A DNA stretch of 64,000 nt from Asterochloris sp. CNOR1 (taxonomy: Eukaryota > Chlorophyta > Trebouxiophyceae > Trebouxiales > Trebouxiaceae). Location of the stretch: NCBI GenBank assembly GCA_963969365.1, contig OZ017755.1, forward strand, positions 186,001-250,000, written 5' to 3'. The stretch's first letter is position 1, and every line of letters starts with the position of its first letter. A model generated the notes under the pieces. It made no database searches and was not told the origin of the DNA. It saw only the letters and a list, made by a program, of their open reading frames with translations. Positions 45,201 to 54,729 of the stretch are shown here, one piece after another. A program made the translations under genes and the position numbers.

Positions 45201-48200
45201 CACCTTGGCCAGGAAAGCCCTGCACAAATCAAGCAGCCCAGCGGTGGGAGTGCCACAATGACGCTGCTTCCTGACATGTCCAGGCACTCAGGGCAGTGCT
45301 GTCTCAGCCGGGAACGCTCTGCACACGCTCTGGTGACCAGATTCAAGTGCAGGCGTGGCACAAAATTGATATGGGCCATCCAACTGACGCCTGTGAGGCG
45401 CTTGCCTCTGCAAGGAAGCCCTTGACAGGCCGGCAACTCTTTCCAAAACGAAAAAGGGTGGGAGCTGCCGAGTGTGAAATTCAAGAGCATAAGAGGAGAG
45501 AACATGACAGGCTGTGAGACTGGCTGGCCCTACAAGTCAGTGCAGGTGACTGGCATGAGACAGCAACACAGCTACTGCAGAGCAGACTTTGAAAGCCAGG
45601 TGAATCTGCATGCACAGGGCATTGAATGTTAGTACAAGCTGCTGGCCCAGGCAACCCTGCAGTTAGCAGATGAGACCACTACAGGTCAGATGTGCTTGTC
45701 GTGCCATAATATTGAATGTTCAGGCTGTGGACACACCACAGCTGCATCAAACAAGTAATGCTCACCAAAGCTTGTGAGGCTGGGCTGCTTGCATACAGTG
45801 CAGCATGCTATGCGGCTGCATGTAGAGTGCTATCTCAGTGCATCTGTGCCTATTGCAGCTACCTGTGCGCTGCTGTCCGCCAAGGACTTGTCTTCCCATA
45901 GCAGTACTGTCAAAGCTAGCACAGCCAGGCGCCCAGATATGAGGGGGACACTGTATCAGCTGTGTGGTGTGAACATGACTGCGCATGCCCTGCTGATCCT
46001 TCCCAGCACCCGGGACAGCGCAGAGCAGCCTCACCTGTCCCCCTCGCTGAGCTGCTGCCCGCTGCCGCCCGGGTTCAGGGAGTCTGCGCACAGCAGAGCC
46101 TCTGTGCACCCGCCCTGGCCCTGCACCGCCACTGCCATGTAGGCGCCCACTCGAGGGAACTTCCTGCAGGCATGGGCAAGCAGGGATGATTACAAATCTA
46201 AATCAATTGCAGGACATGTGCAGCCAGGTTGTGAGCTGCACGGCACACCCAAGGCTGCATGGTGCAGGAGCTAGGCAGCAGTGCCTGCGGCTGTGCATGG
46301 TGATGTGGTGCCCCTCCGCTGCAGACAGCATGTTCCTCGCAACCCTGCAGCATGGCTGGAGCGCCTTTTCCTGTTAGATTTTTTCCAATAGATTTCATGG
46401 AAACAAAAGTCGCCTGCTCAGTCACTTGAGCGGCTGGTCTGCTTTGATCTGCCAGCGCCATGCTGTGCAGCACTGATGCCCTGCAGGCCCCCGCCTGAAG
46501 GGGGTCCATGATTGGCTCCAGTGCTGTGGAAATCAGTGCAAGATGGTTTGCTGCACACTTCTTGCAGTGCTGGCCTGCCTGAAGCCGCTGCCCAAAGGGC
46601 CCCACTGAAGAAGGCGCTGTGCTGTGCACGTGAAGCCCAGGCCTGCAGTTGCCAGCTTGTGCAGCCCTAATGTGCTGCAGGGCCACACCTGAATGAGGTC
46701 ATGGCTGGCTCCACTGCTGCAGAAGTCATTGGTTCTCAAATGCAACTTATGTGTGGGTGCCAGCCTGCGTGAAGGTGCCGCACAATGGCCCCTACCTGCA
46801 TACGGTGCCATGCTGGACCCTTCAGGCATTGGCAAGTGTGTATCAAGCCTTGCTGCCCTACCATCTGCCAATCAGGCTGCCCAAGTACTGCCAGCTGAAC
46901 CTTAAGTATCTTCGCCCTGCTCTGATGGCTGTGGGAGACACATCACTGCAAGCAGGCTTGCTGGCTTGTTATCAGGGACAGATCAGCATGAGTGCTGTCA
47001 TTTGCCTCACAACATACATCAAACTGGGCATACTTGTCTCAGAGACCAAGCTTGAAACCATACGCTCCCGAGGAACAGTCGAGACAAAAGATGAGAGGGC
47101 CAGCCATGTCAAACAAACACACTCAGTACTGGCTTTTGGCTGCTGGCACCAAGCTACCATCAGGTCCCCACCTGAAGAAGGTGATGGCCGGCTCTAGGGC
47201 CACATTAGGCACATACAGCTGAGCCCTGTTCTCGTCCAGCACGCGGAAGGTCAGGGCAGCCTTGGGCGCGACGTAGCCCTCAGGGGCGTCCTCTGGTGGG
47301 GGTGGGGGCCGCGCCAGGACTGTGCCACCAGTGACGATGAACTCCTTCAGGGGTGGCAGACAGGACAGTAAAATTGTTGGCTGTTGGGCTCGTGCAGCTG
47401 AAATCAAGTATACACTGCATCAGATTTCTTCAGCTCCGCGGGACAACATGTGATGTCTGTCCGGGCAGGACCTTGCACTAGATAGAAGGCAAGCTCTCTG
47501 ATGAACAACACTGAGCTGGTTGGCCTGTGCAGGCAGAATTGGCCACCTGCTGTTGGTTAGGAGCCTACTTCAGCCAACATCTCTCAGAGCAGTCTCAGCC
47601 ACAGCTGGCTGGCCTGCCCCGGCCACCAGACCCCGTCCTGGGGCCATAGCCCCATATGCCAGCTGCTTGCAAAGTGAGTTGCACACAGACTTGATGAGGG
47701 TCATTGCTGCAACCTGTAGGAAGCTTCTCATCCCTCAGCTGGGACCAGGGTTGACCGCCACACACCAGGTGCTTGCTGCTGCAGCACTGGCGGCTTCTCA
47801 TGGGCCCCTTTCCCGCAGTGACCCAGCACGCTGCTGAAGCGCTTGGCATGCAACGTCAGAGGCGAGCAAGGCATCCGGGCATCTCAAACCTCGCTGGCCC
47901 GCCATCATGTTCTTGAGCTACTTCTGTCAGAGCACTGGCAACCTGTCACGAGCCTATTGAGACCCCAGCTGCACAATCCAGAAGTACTCTGCATGCAATA
48001 CCTGCAAAGCACCTGTGAGGAAGCCCGGTTTCTTGTGTCTTTCTCACCTGGCCTGGACTGGCCACCACGTACTCCAGCTGCTTCTTGGAGTAGTCCAGCT
48101 TGGGAGGGGCGGGCTTGGCAGCGTCTTCCTGCGCCTGCCCCTCCTCGCCGGCCGCCTCCGCAGGTGCCTCTGCTGGGGCCTCGCCCTCAGCTGCTGCAGG

Positions 48201-49553
48201 CAGGCAGTTTCAGGTGAGGTGCTGCAGGCAACCATGCCACAGTGAGCCCGGCCCTTGTGTTGATCCCGGGGATCTGCTGGGGCCTCGCCCTCGGCTTATG
48301 CAGACAGGCAGTCGCCCTGCCCTCTCCAGGCAGGAGCTCTGCTGGGACCCTACTCTCCGCTGTTGCAGACAATGCCATTTGAGGTGATGTAGGCAAGCAG
48401 AAACAACATGCATGCCCCTCCGCTCCAGCAGCCCTCAAACATCAGCGGGGCCTTCTGCTGGAGCTTCGATTTCAGCTGCTGCAGTCAAGCAGGCCACCCA
48501 TCCAAACCACCATCAAGATCCACAGGTCAGCCACCACTAACAATCAGCACAGAAGCTCTAAGTGGCCAAGGCAAGCCCTGACTGTGGCAATCTCTGTGCA
48601 CCTGCTGGGGCAGCCCCGCTGGCCAGTACGAAGTCAGAATCCTCCTCTGCAGGCGCCAGATCAGCCGGCATCGCAGGCAGAGCCTCAGCCACGGTGGCAA
48701 CATAGGCCGCACCCACGGCCGTCTTGCTGACGCACACGGCGACCGCCTGCAGAAGCAGACATGCTGTTGGGGGGACAGCCAGAGCCGGGGAGCTGGTGCA
48801 GCCAGCATCATCAGTAGCAGCCTGGGCTAAGCTTGTCTCAAACTGCCTGCTTCATGCAGCGGAAGGTCCCAGCCACGACGACCAGGAACATTGAAGACCC
48901 TGCAGGTGCCCTGAAAGGACTCTAAAGTTGTCAGCTGTCCGCTAAGACAGGAGGGACAGGGCGAGCTATGAGCAGCAGGCAGGCTGCTTTTCACAGTGTC
49001 AGGTGGTGCACCTGCTGCCAAAGGTCCCATATGTCTCCTGATGTGGCCTCCAGCTGGTCCAGGGCTGCCTGCTGGTCGGCGGCCAGCTTCTGCTGCGCCG
49101 CAGACGCCGCTGCCTGCTGTGTCTGCAGGAACACAATAAGGCATCACTGCCATTTCAGGGCCATGTGGTTGGGTGTCATAGCACAAATGCTGTGGCATCA
49201 GGAGCTTGAAGGGTTTTGTAGCGAACCTTGAGCTGCTGCTGCTTGGTCACAGCAGCCATCTGCTCCTGGCTGAGCTGCTCTGCTATCATCAGATTGCTGG
49301 ACTGTCTGCAGAGTCACTTCATGTGCTGAATGGCGGTGCTCAGGAGCAGCAGCATACCACGGCATGGCATGTGGGTCAGCAATGCCAACAATTGAATGCT
49401 TGGAACGTCGGCAGCTCACTGCAGTAGCCAGCTGCTGAGGAAGTCTATGGGGTCGTGGGGTTTGGCTGCAATGACCGCTGCACATCCTTGGGCCAGAGGA
49501 CCACCGATGAGCTCCTTGACATACATGGCATCGCTGCCTGTGACTGAAGCCAT
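42274..49553 (-). CDS. DPY-30 plus GAF domain protein, radial spoke RSP2-like
   Basis: In Chlamydomonas, RSP2 is a stalk protein of the ciliary radial spoke with a DPY-30 helix pair followed by a GAF domain. Here exon 1 (49553-49420) gives MASVTGSDAMYVKELIGG and AAKPHDPIDFLSSWLL, the DPY-30 motif. Exon 2 (~49305-49228) gives AEQLSQEQMAAVTKQQQLK; the next is coiled (AQQKLAADQQAALDQLEATS). GAF-like pieces follow: AVAVCVSKTAVGAAYVATVA (48745), KLDYSKKQLEYVVASP (48085), RVLDENRAQLYVPNVALEPA (47235) and FPRVGAYMAVAV with EALLCADSLNPGG (46150). The C-terminal part is Ala/Glu/Gln-rich: AFLAKVGACLSTALATASA (45210), GAVAQLRSLAVPP (43850), DAAVWQSVRGCLKLVTRAQ (43160), and an Ala-rich tail ending at 42274-42276. 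Exon edges are repeated in introns in at least six places. The gene is divergent from plastid L6 with a 101-base gap. Family assignment to RSP2 rests on domain order; another DPY-30/GAF ciliary protein is possible. Confidence 0.65.
42885..43135 (-). repeat. Exon echo array, donor side, RSP2-like gene
   Basis: The exon end at 43075-43135 (last codons LLHLLLAQ, then gtacag) is copied at 42968-43035 and again, more decayed, at 42885-42945. Each copy keeps cacctgctg-like sequence and a potential donor. All lie downstream of the real donor in transcription order. Confidence 0.85.
43195..43455 (-). repeat. Exon echo array, acceptor side, same exon
   Basis: The acceptor and exon start (43195-43250; ctgcaggcagcaggccagcc, minus strand) recur at 43298-43350 and 43385-43450. 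Together with the donor-side array at 42885-43135 this exon is flanked by copies of both of its own edges. Confidence 0.85.
43505..43810 (-). repeat. Exon echo array, donor side, second exon
   Basis: The exon end at 43751-43810 (cacctgatctgcacccaggt on the plus strand) is copied at 43629-43685 and 43510-43560. Confidence 0.85.
44218..44614 (-). repeat. Exon echo array, donor side, third exon
   Basis: The plus-strand run cctggccacctcgtcccctg at 44570 (exon end encoding DEVARAAQAAQ) recurs at about 44397 (cttggccacttcgtctcttg) and 44234 (ctcagccaccttgtcccctg). Confidence 0.85.
46490..46790 (-). repeat. Exon echoes of the NVALEPA exon end
   Basis: The exon end at 47167-47210 (cacctgaagaaggtgatggc on the plus strand) is echoed at 46687-46728 and 46494-46540, with weaker pieces at 46578 and 46764. 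Confidence 0.6.
48175..48495 (-). repeat. Exon echo array, acceptor side, fifth set
   Basis: The acceptor and exon start at 48165-48205 (ctgctggggcctcgccctcag on the plus strand, then ctgctgcag) recurs at about 48276-48312, 48338-48370 and 48448-48490. Four tandem versions are visible; only the one nearest the exon is in frame. Confidence 0.85.
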
Positions 49554-49654
49554 GATGACTATGAGGGGGCAATCTTCTGCTTTTCTTGGCAACTCCCCTG
49601 CCTGGGGCCTAGGTCAGCTGCTCGCTTGGAGGTTGCCACTCTTCTTCAGCTGTC
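49554..49654. promoter_or_regulatory. Compact divergent promoter, RSP2-like / plastid L6
   Basis: Only 101 bases separate the start codons of a putative ciliary gene and a housekeeping plastid ribosomal gene. A TATA-like element is not visible. Confidence 0.35.
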
Positions 49655-51962
49655 ATGTCGCAGCTAGGCTGCCTCCACAGCAGTCTGAGCGGCAGGCAGC
49701 TGGCTTGCCGGACTGAGAGGCAGCCGGCTGTGCAGCGCCACACCCTGCAGATCGTGTCCAAGGACTCTCGGATAGGCAAGGCTCCTGTGACAGTACCCAA
49801 AGGAGTCACAGTCACACTCAAGGAGTGTTACATCCACGTGAAGGTGGGCCGCATGCTGCTCAACCCTCACTTCTTGTGTGCTTGCAGCCAGCGTTGCACT
49901 TCAGAGCAGCAAGAGGCCGCTCTGCTGTGCAGGGTCCCAAGGGAGAGCTTCAGCAGACGTACCCACCCCTTGTAGACATCTACCAGGTGGGCTTACCCCC
50001 CCCCCCCCCCCCCCCCGCGGGGGCGTGCTTGCGCTCCCTTGCTGGTGCCCTGGCCTCAAATGCGTCAAGCTGTAGCTCCAGCTTCTGGCGACAACTACTC
50101 CAAGCGACCTGGCGAGGTGGACTGGTCGCTTCCAGCTCCCAGGCTGGGTCTGGCCCTCAGCATGCATTGCTGTGGCTGCCAGCTGCATGAACGGCCACTG
50201 CATGGGGCCTGCTTGCTGCCTGACCTGACGCAGGCAGACCTGCATCTGCCACTTAGTGCCAGAAGGCACCTGATGTGGGGTCCACTGCTGACTCTGGAGC
50301 CTGCAGAGCACCTGCTGCCAGCTTTGCCTGCGTGCTCCACTCTGGGGCATGTGGTCTGCCCTGAAGCGGCACCTGCCAGGCTGCAAGCCTGCACCAATGG
50401 CCGTCTCCCCCAAGCTGGTGCCAGAGCCATCGGACACATGCCACTGCCGTTCTTGCAGGAAGAGGACAAGCTGCTTGTGCGCAAGCGGGAGTTCAAGGAC
50501 AAGTCCAAGCAGCGCAAGGCCTATGCCACCCATGGCCTTGTCAGGTGAGAACACTACTGCAGTTCAACTGCCAGCACGAGGTTGAGGACAATTTTCAGCA
50601 GAGCAGGGCTGGCTTCACCACGCAAGAGGGAGGGGAACGTGCAGTGGAGCAGGTTCATGGTGCCAGCATGGTGCACTTCAAAAGCCTTCAGATGCAGCGA
50701 GCTCTCAGCATGACTCCATGGCCATGTCTGCACTCTGGCATGCCAGCGAGGGCACAGCAGCCAAAAAGCTCCCTGTGTGCTATCAGCAAGCTCCCTCACA
50801 CGACTGGTCTGACCTCCATGTTGCCTTGCAGGTCACTAGCGAATGGGATGGTGATTGGCACCTCAGAGGGGTTCACAAAGGAGCTCAGCCTGATTGGCGT
50901 CGGCTACAGAGGGGCCGTGTCAGGCCAGAAGCTGACAATGAACTTGGGGTACAGCCACCCTGTTGAGATGGACATCCCACAGGGCATCACAGTTCAGGTA
51001 AACTTTGTGCTGGGGTGCAGGCACTTGGCTCAGCCTGTGGGCTGCCAGGCTGCCTGTATGCAGTGCTTGGAGGACTGCGTGCACCCTGCAGCTCATCACC
51101 TCCATGTGGGGACCGTGATGCATAAATGCATGGAGCCTGAATGCGCCCTCATCAACCCTGTCGATGATTGGAGGACTACTTGAACCCCCCAGCTCATCAC
51201 TCCAGCATCCCCCCCAGCTCATCAACCCAGCATCTGGGGTGCTGGCTGCACCAGTCAAGCCATGCCATGCCATGCCAGCATCTGTGAAGCATGACATGGG
51301 GCCATGTATGTGTTGCATGAAAGGCTCAGGGGGCTCACAATGCTCACAGGCGTGCCGCCAAGCCCCTCAGCATGCATAAAGCTCTGCTGTCAAGCAGGAG
51401 GTGGCTTGAACCTAACAGGCACAGCAGCAGCCTCCCAGAGCAAGTCCCCCCTTCTCATTGGCTCCGGTGCTGCTGGTCAAGAGGGTCTTGATCATGCTTT
51501 GCCTGCTGCAGGTGGCCAAAAGCACGCAGGTGACAATAAGTGGTTTTGACAAGTGTGCAGTAGGTGAGCAGCGCTGCAGTGGTGCAAAATGTTGCGGCAT
51601 GCACCTGCAGGTGCTGCACAGCCAGCAATCGGCAGCGTCGCTGCTGTCATTCTGTGGTCTCATGCCGCCCGGCCTGCACTCCGCAAAGCCGCCGCTGGCT
51701 TTGGTGGTCTGATGCTGCATCTGCAGATACTCTGCAGATACTGCACTGCCCCTGCGAGGCCTTGTTTGTCTTGTGCTACACATTGCTGGGCCCGCTGCTG
51801 CATAACCTGTCGTCTGACAGCCATAAGCCTCTTGTCGCCTGCCCTGCAGGTGATTTTGCAGCAGCAATCCGCGCCTGGCGGCCGCCGGAGCCTTACAAGG
51901 GCAAGGGCATTCGGTTTGTTGGGGAAGTTGTTCGCAAAAAGGAGGGCAAGCGCGGCAAATGA
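49655..51962 (+). CDS. RPL6: Plastid 50S ribosomal protein uL6c, nucleus-encoded
   Basis: Component of the plastid large ribosomal subunit, near the GTPase-associated centre. Six exons join in phase to 219 residues: 49655-49843, 49933-49986, 50459-50544, 50832-50997, 51512-51563, 51850-51962. The first ~33 residues (Arg, Ser, Gln-rich, no acidic run) form a transit peptide before [20 protein letters not shown]. The L6 body is clear: [70 protein letters not shown]. The C-terminus [18 protein letters not shown] and [10 protein letters not shown] is the bacterial/plastid signature for this protein. Length and splice joints leave no gaps. Intron 2 contains a run of 21 C. Confidence 0.97.
49996..50016 (+). 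repeat. Homopolymer of 21 C in uL6c intron 2
   Basis: Twenty-one consecutive C follow gctta, ten bases after the exon 2 donor, and are followed by gcgggggcg. The exact length may be affected by sequencing. Confidence 0.9.
51176..51245 (+). repeat. Short tandem repeat, ccccagctcatca
   Basis: The run ccccccagctcatcac-ccagcat occurs twice in tandem with a related copy just upstream (cctgcagctcatcacct near 51085), in intron 4 of the uL6c gene. Confidence 0.65.
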
Positions 51963-52640
51963 ATTCATCGTTGTTTCCCTTCTGTGTCTGGTCTTTTGAA
52001 TAGTTTAATCGCTTTCTTAGCCGTCCATAGGGGCAGCATGCTCTCCAACCTGCAAGTCGAGACCCTGTGGGCAAATGAAGTTACATGATGCTGCTGGGCT
52101 TTGAAAGGAGGTTCAATGTCAATTTTGCCTTGGGTCAAAGCCAGAGGCATGCACCCAATGTGCACAAGCAGCAGTACAGTGTAGCTTGAAGACATGTCCG
52201 GCACCTGTCCATTATCATGATAACAGCTTTAGTATGTACCATTGGAAGGAGCACAGTGGTCTGTGTCATCCAGGACCACACATAAGAAGCTCTGCTTGAT
52301 GCTGTTGCAAAATATGCAGAGAAAAGGGAGCCCAACAAAGACAAGGAACAGGCGCAGGCGTCTGAAGCCTAATCTCAGGCAATGCAGCAGTGGGAAGCAT
52401 CTAGTGCAGCCGCCAGCACTCAGCCAAAGCTCAGTGGCCAGCCACAACAGTTGCAAGGGTAGCTGCAACTGAGTCATACCAGGCAATTTGCAGTCTGTCA
52501 GGAACAGCAGCAGCACAGACAGACTAACGTTCAGCGCCACGCCTATGAAGTACTTGACCCAGGATAATTTGGTGGTGCATCGCCAAATTCGCAGGGCGGG
52601 GCTGTCCAGCACATCTATTGTGTTTGTGACGTTCACACGG

Positions 52641-54561
52641 TTAAACCACGCAAAGATATGCAGCAAAAGCGAGGTTCTGACTGGCGCAGATGCGGGCGAT
52701 GGTGGAGCCAGCCCCATAGTGAAGCTGACAGCGCTCCTTGGTCCCTGCTGCAGCAGCGCCGCCAGTGCTCTTGGAGGGGGAATAGTCCCTCCCGCAGAGG
52801 GTGAGGTGGTGTAGATTGGGGCAGCATTTGATGGCAACCTGCAGCAGCGGCTGTTTGCATGGGTTGCTTTTGGACACATTGTGGCGAATTCTAGTGACAG
52901 GCAGACACAATTGCACAAAGGACATGTTTGAAGCAGCAGCTCCATCAGGCGCAGTGTGCAGACGAGCGGGGGAGAACAAAGCCGGCTCTTGACTGACAGG
53001 ACTCACTGCAATGGCAGCCTGCACATGTTTGCAAGGGCACTTAAGGCTCTCCAGCAGGGGGGCTGCTGCAATCAGCGCGGCACCACATCTCGCGACCACT
53101 TCATCCGTGCTGAGCTCAAGGCGCTGCAGCTGTGGGAAGGGCGGCCACTGCATATGTTGGTGCTGGAACTGCGCTCGCCACTCCAGCCCTGGCTTCTCCA
53201 GGGACAGAATCAGCAGCCTTGGCAGCTTGTGCAGGCTGGGCAAGGCCCATTGGAGTGCTGCCCCGCTCGGCTGCAGACTGCTGATCCTGGCTTGTGGCGT
53301 CCCCAGCAGCACTGCCGCCTTGGTAACGAGGTTGTTGGTGTACAGGCCACGCAATGTCACCAGCATCTCACTGGGCCAAGGGAGCTGCACCAGGGGGCAG
53401 AACCATGCCGCGTCTGCTGCCTGGATGTCACAGGAGAGGCACAGCACTGCCAGGGCATGCAGCATGCCCACAGCTGCTGCCACTTGGCCATGGAGTGCGG
53501 CCGGTGGGTCCTGGATATTTAGCCTGACAGCTCTGAGCTGAGGGTTAGCCCGCATGAGGGCTGCACAGGCCGCCAGGTTGCGCAGGCCACTCCCCTGCAG
53601 GCTGCGGAGGTGCGGCAGGTGGAGCTCAGCATCTGGGGGCAGCGCTGCTCCTGGCTGGTCCTAGCCCTGCAGCGACAGGCACTGCAGCTGGTGCAGGCAG
53701 GTCAGCCTGCTGGCCGCCACCGGCATGGTGAACACCCCATCGAGTTGGGTAACAGCGTGGCTGCGGCTGGCTGCAGCGCCTGCCAGTCTGCGTCTGAAGC
53801 GGCCTGCTTGATGGCAGCCTCCTTTTGCAGCATCCTGGTCAGGCAGGCTGCCTGTTGAGCAAACTGCTCTGGGTGTTGGCCAGCAGCCTGCCAGAAACCA
53901 AGGAGTGCGGCCACTCGCAGCCCTGCTGACAGCAGCGAGGCTAGCGCAGCCTGGATTTCGCCTGTCGCACACGCCGACTTTGAGGACCATGCTGCACCCT
54001 GCCAGCAGTGGGGAGCGCGGTGCAAGCAGCGAGGTGAGCTAGAGTGGAGGCCTGTGCAGGCGGAGATCTCAATGGTGGCAGCAGGGAACCTTATGCGCAG
54101 CTGGTGCAGTTGAGCCTCTGCATCATGTTCTGCCATATCAGTTCCCCATGCTATGCGCACCACAGAGGCGGCAGCACCTGGCGCCAGGCGCTGCACACCA
54201 GCCTGGCTGGCTGCTTGCATGGCAGGCTTCTCAGCACCAGTGCCAGCAACAATCCTGCAGTGGAGCATAAGAGCACAGTGACTCACTCACTTTCATGCGT
54301 GGACCAGCCTGCATGGACCAGCAAGGTGCAGAGATGCAGCCATATCTCTAGATCGGGTGCAGCCATACCGATCTGATGCACGCTCACCTCGATGCTAGCA
54401 GGCATGGTGCCTCGGCCGGACACTATATCACAGGCCATGTAACACCCTGCAACACAAAAAATTACCTCAATAAAGCTGCAAAGGTACGCCTGAAGGTTGG
54501 TGCCCTTGCCCAGCTGATCTATCCTAGAGGTTGATTGCGTTCTTGATGGCTGCACTTCCAT
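52641..54561 (-). CDS. LRR-like protein with an internal stop
   Basis: A leftward gene of degenerate leucine-rich repeats, resembling F-box/LRR proteins without a clear F-box. A likely start at 54561 gives MEVQPSRTQSTSRIDQLGKG. A helical Ala-rich region follows (53990-53750: GLRVAALLGFWQAAGQHPEQ). Repeats follow: FTMPVAASRLTCLHQLQCL (53690), LHLPHLRSLQGSGLRNLAAC (53600), VGMLHALAVLCLSCDIQ (53450), LPRLLILSLEKPGLEW (53210), FPQLQRLELSTDEVVARCG (53120) and CCPNLHHLTLCGRDYSPS (52810). Between LQCLSLQG and the next repeat lies a TAG at 53661-53663 with the frame continuing open on both sides and no plausible intron around it. The gene may be a recent pseudogene, or the base may be wrong. It converges with uL6c. 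Confidence 0.55.
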
Positions 54562-54729
54562 TGCCCAGTCATTCTGGGTGGTTGCCCACCAGCCATGTGC
54601 GCTACATATGCATTACAGGCAAAGGGCATATAGGCTAGCCAGAGCAAGAGTGACAGTTTCATACAGTACAACAGGCATCTTCTTGAATGCCAAAAGAGAG
54701 ATACAAAGAGGTTCATGTGGTTGATCACA

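Noticed and set aside
52229-52945. A 238-residue minus-strand frame with hydrophobic runs
   Set aside because: It overlaps the better-supported LRR exon in another frame and continues into the convergent 3' region. The hydrophobic runs follow from leucine-rich codons read out of frame.
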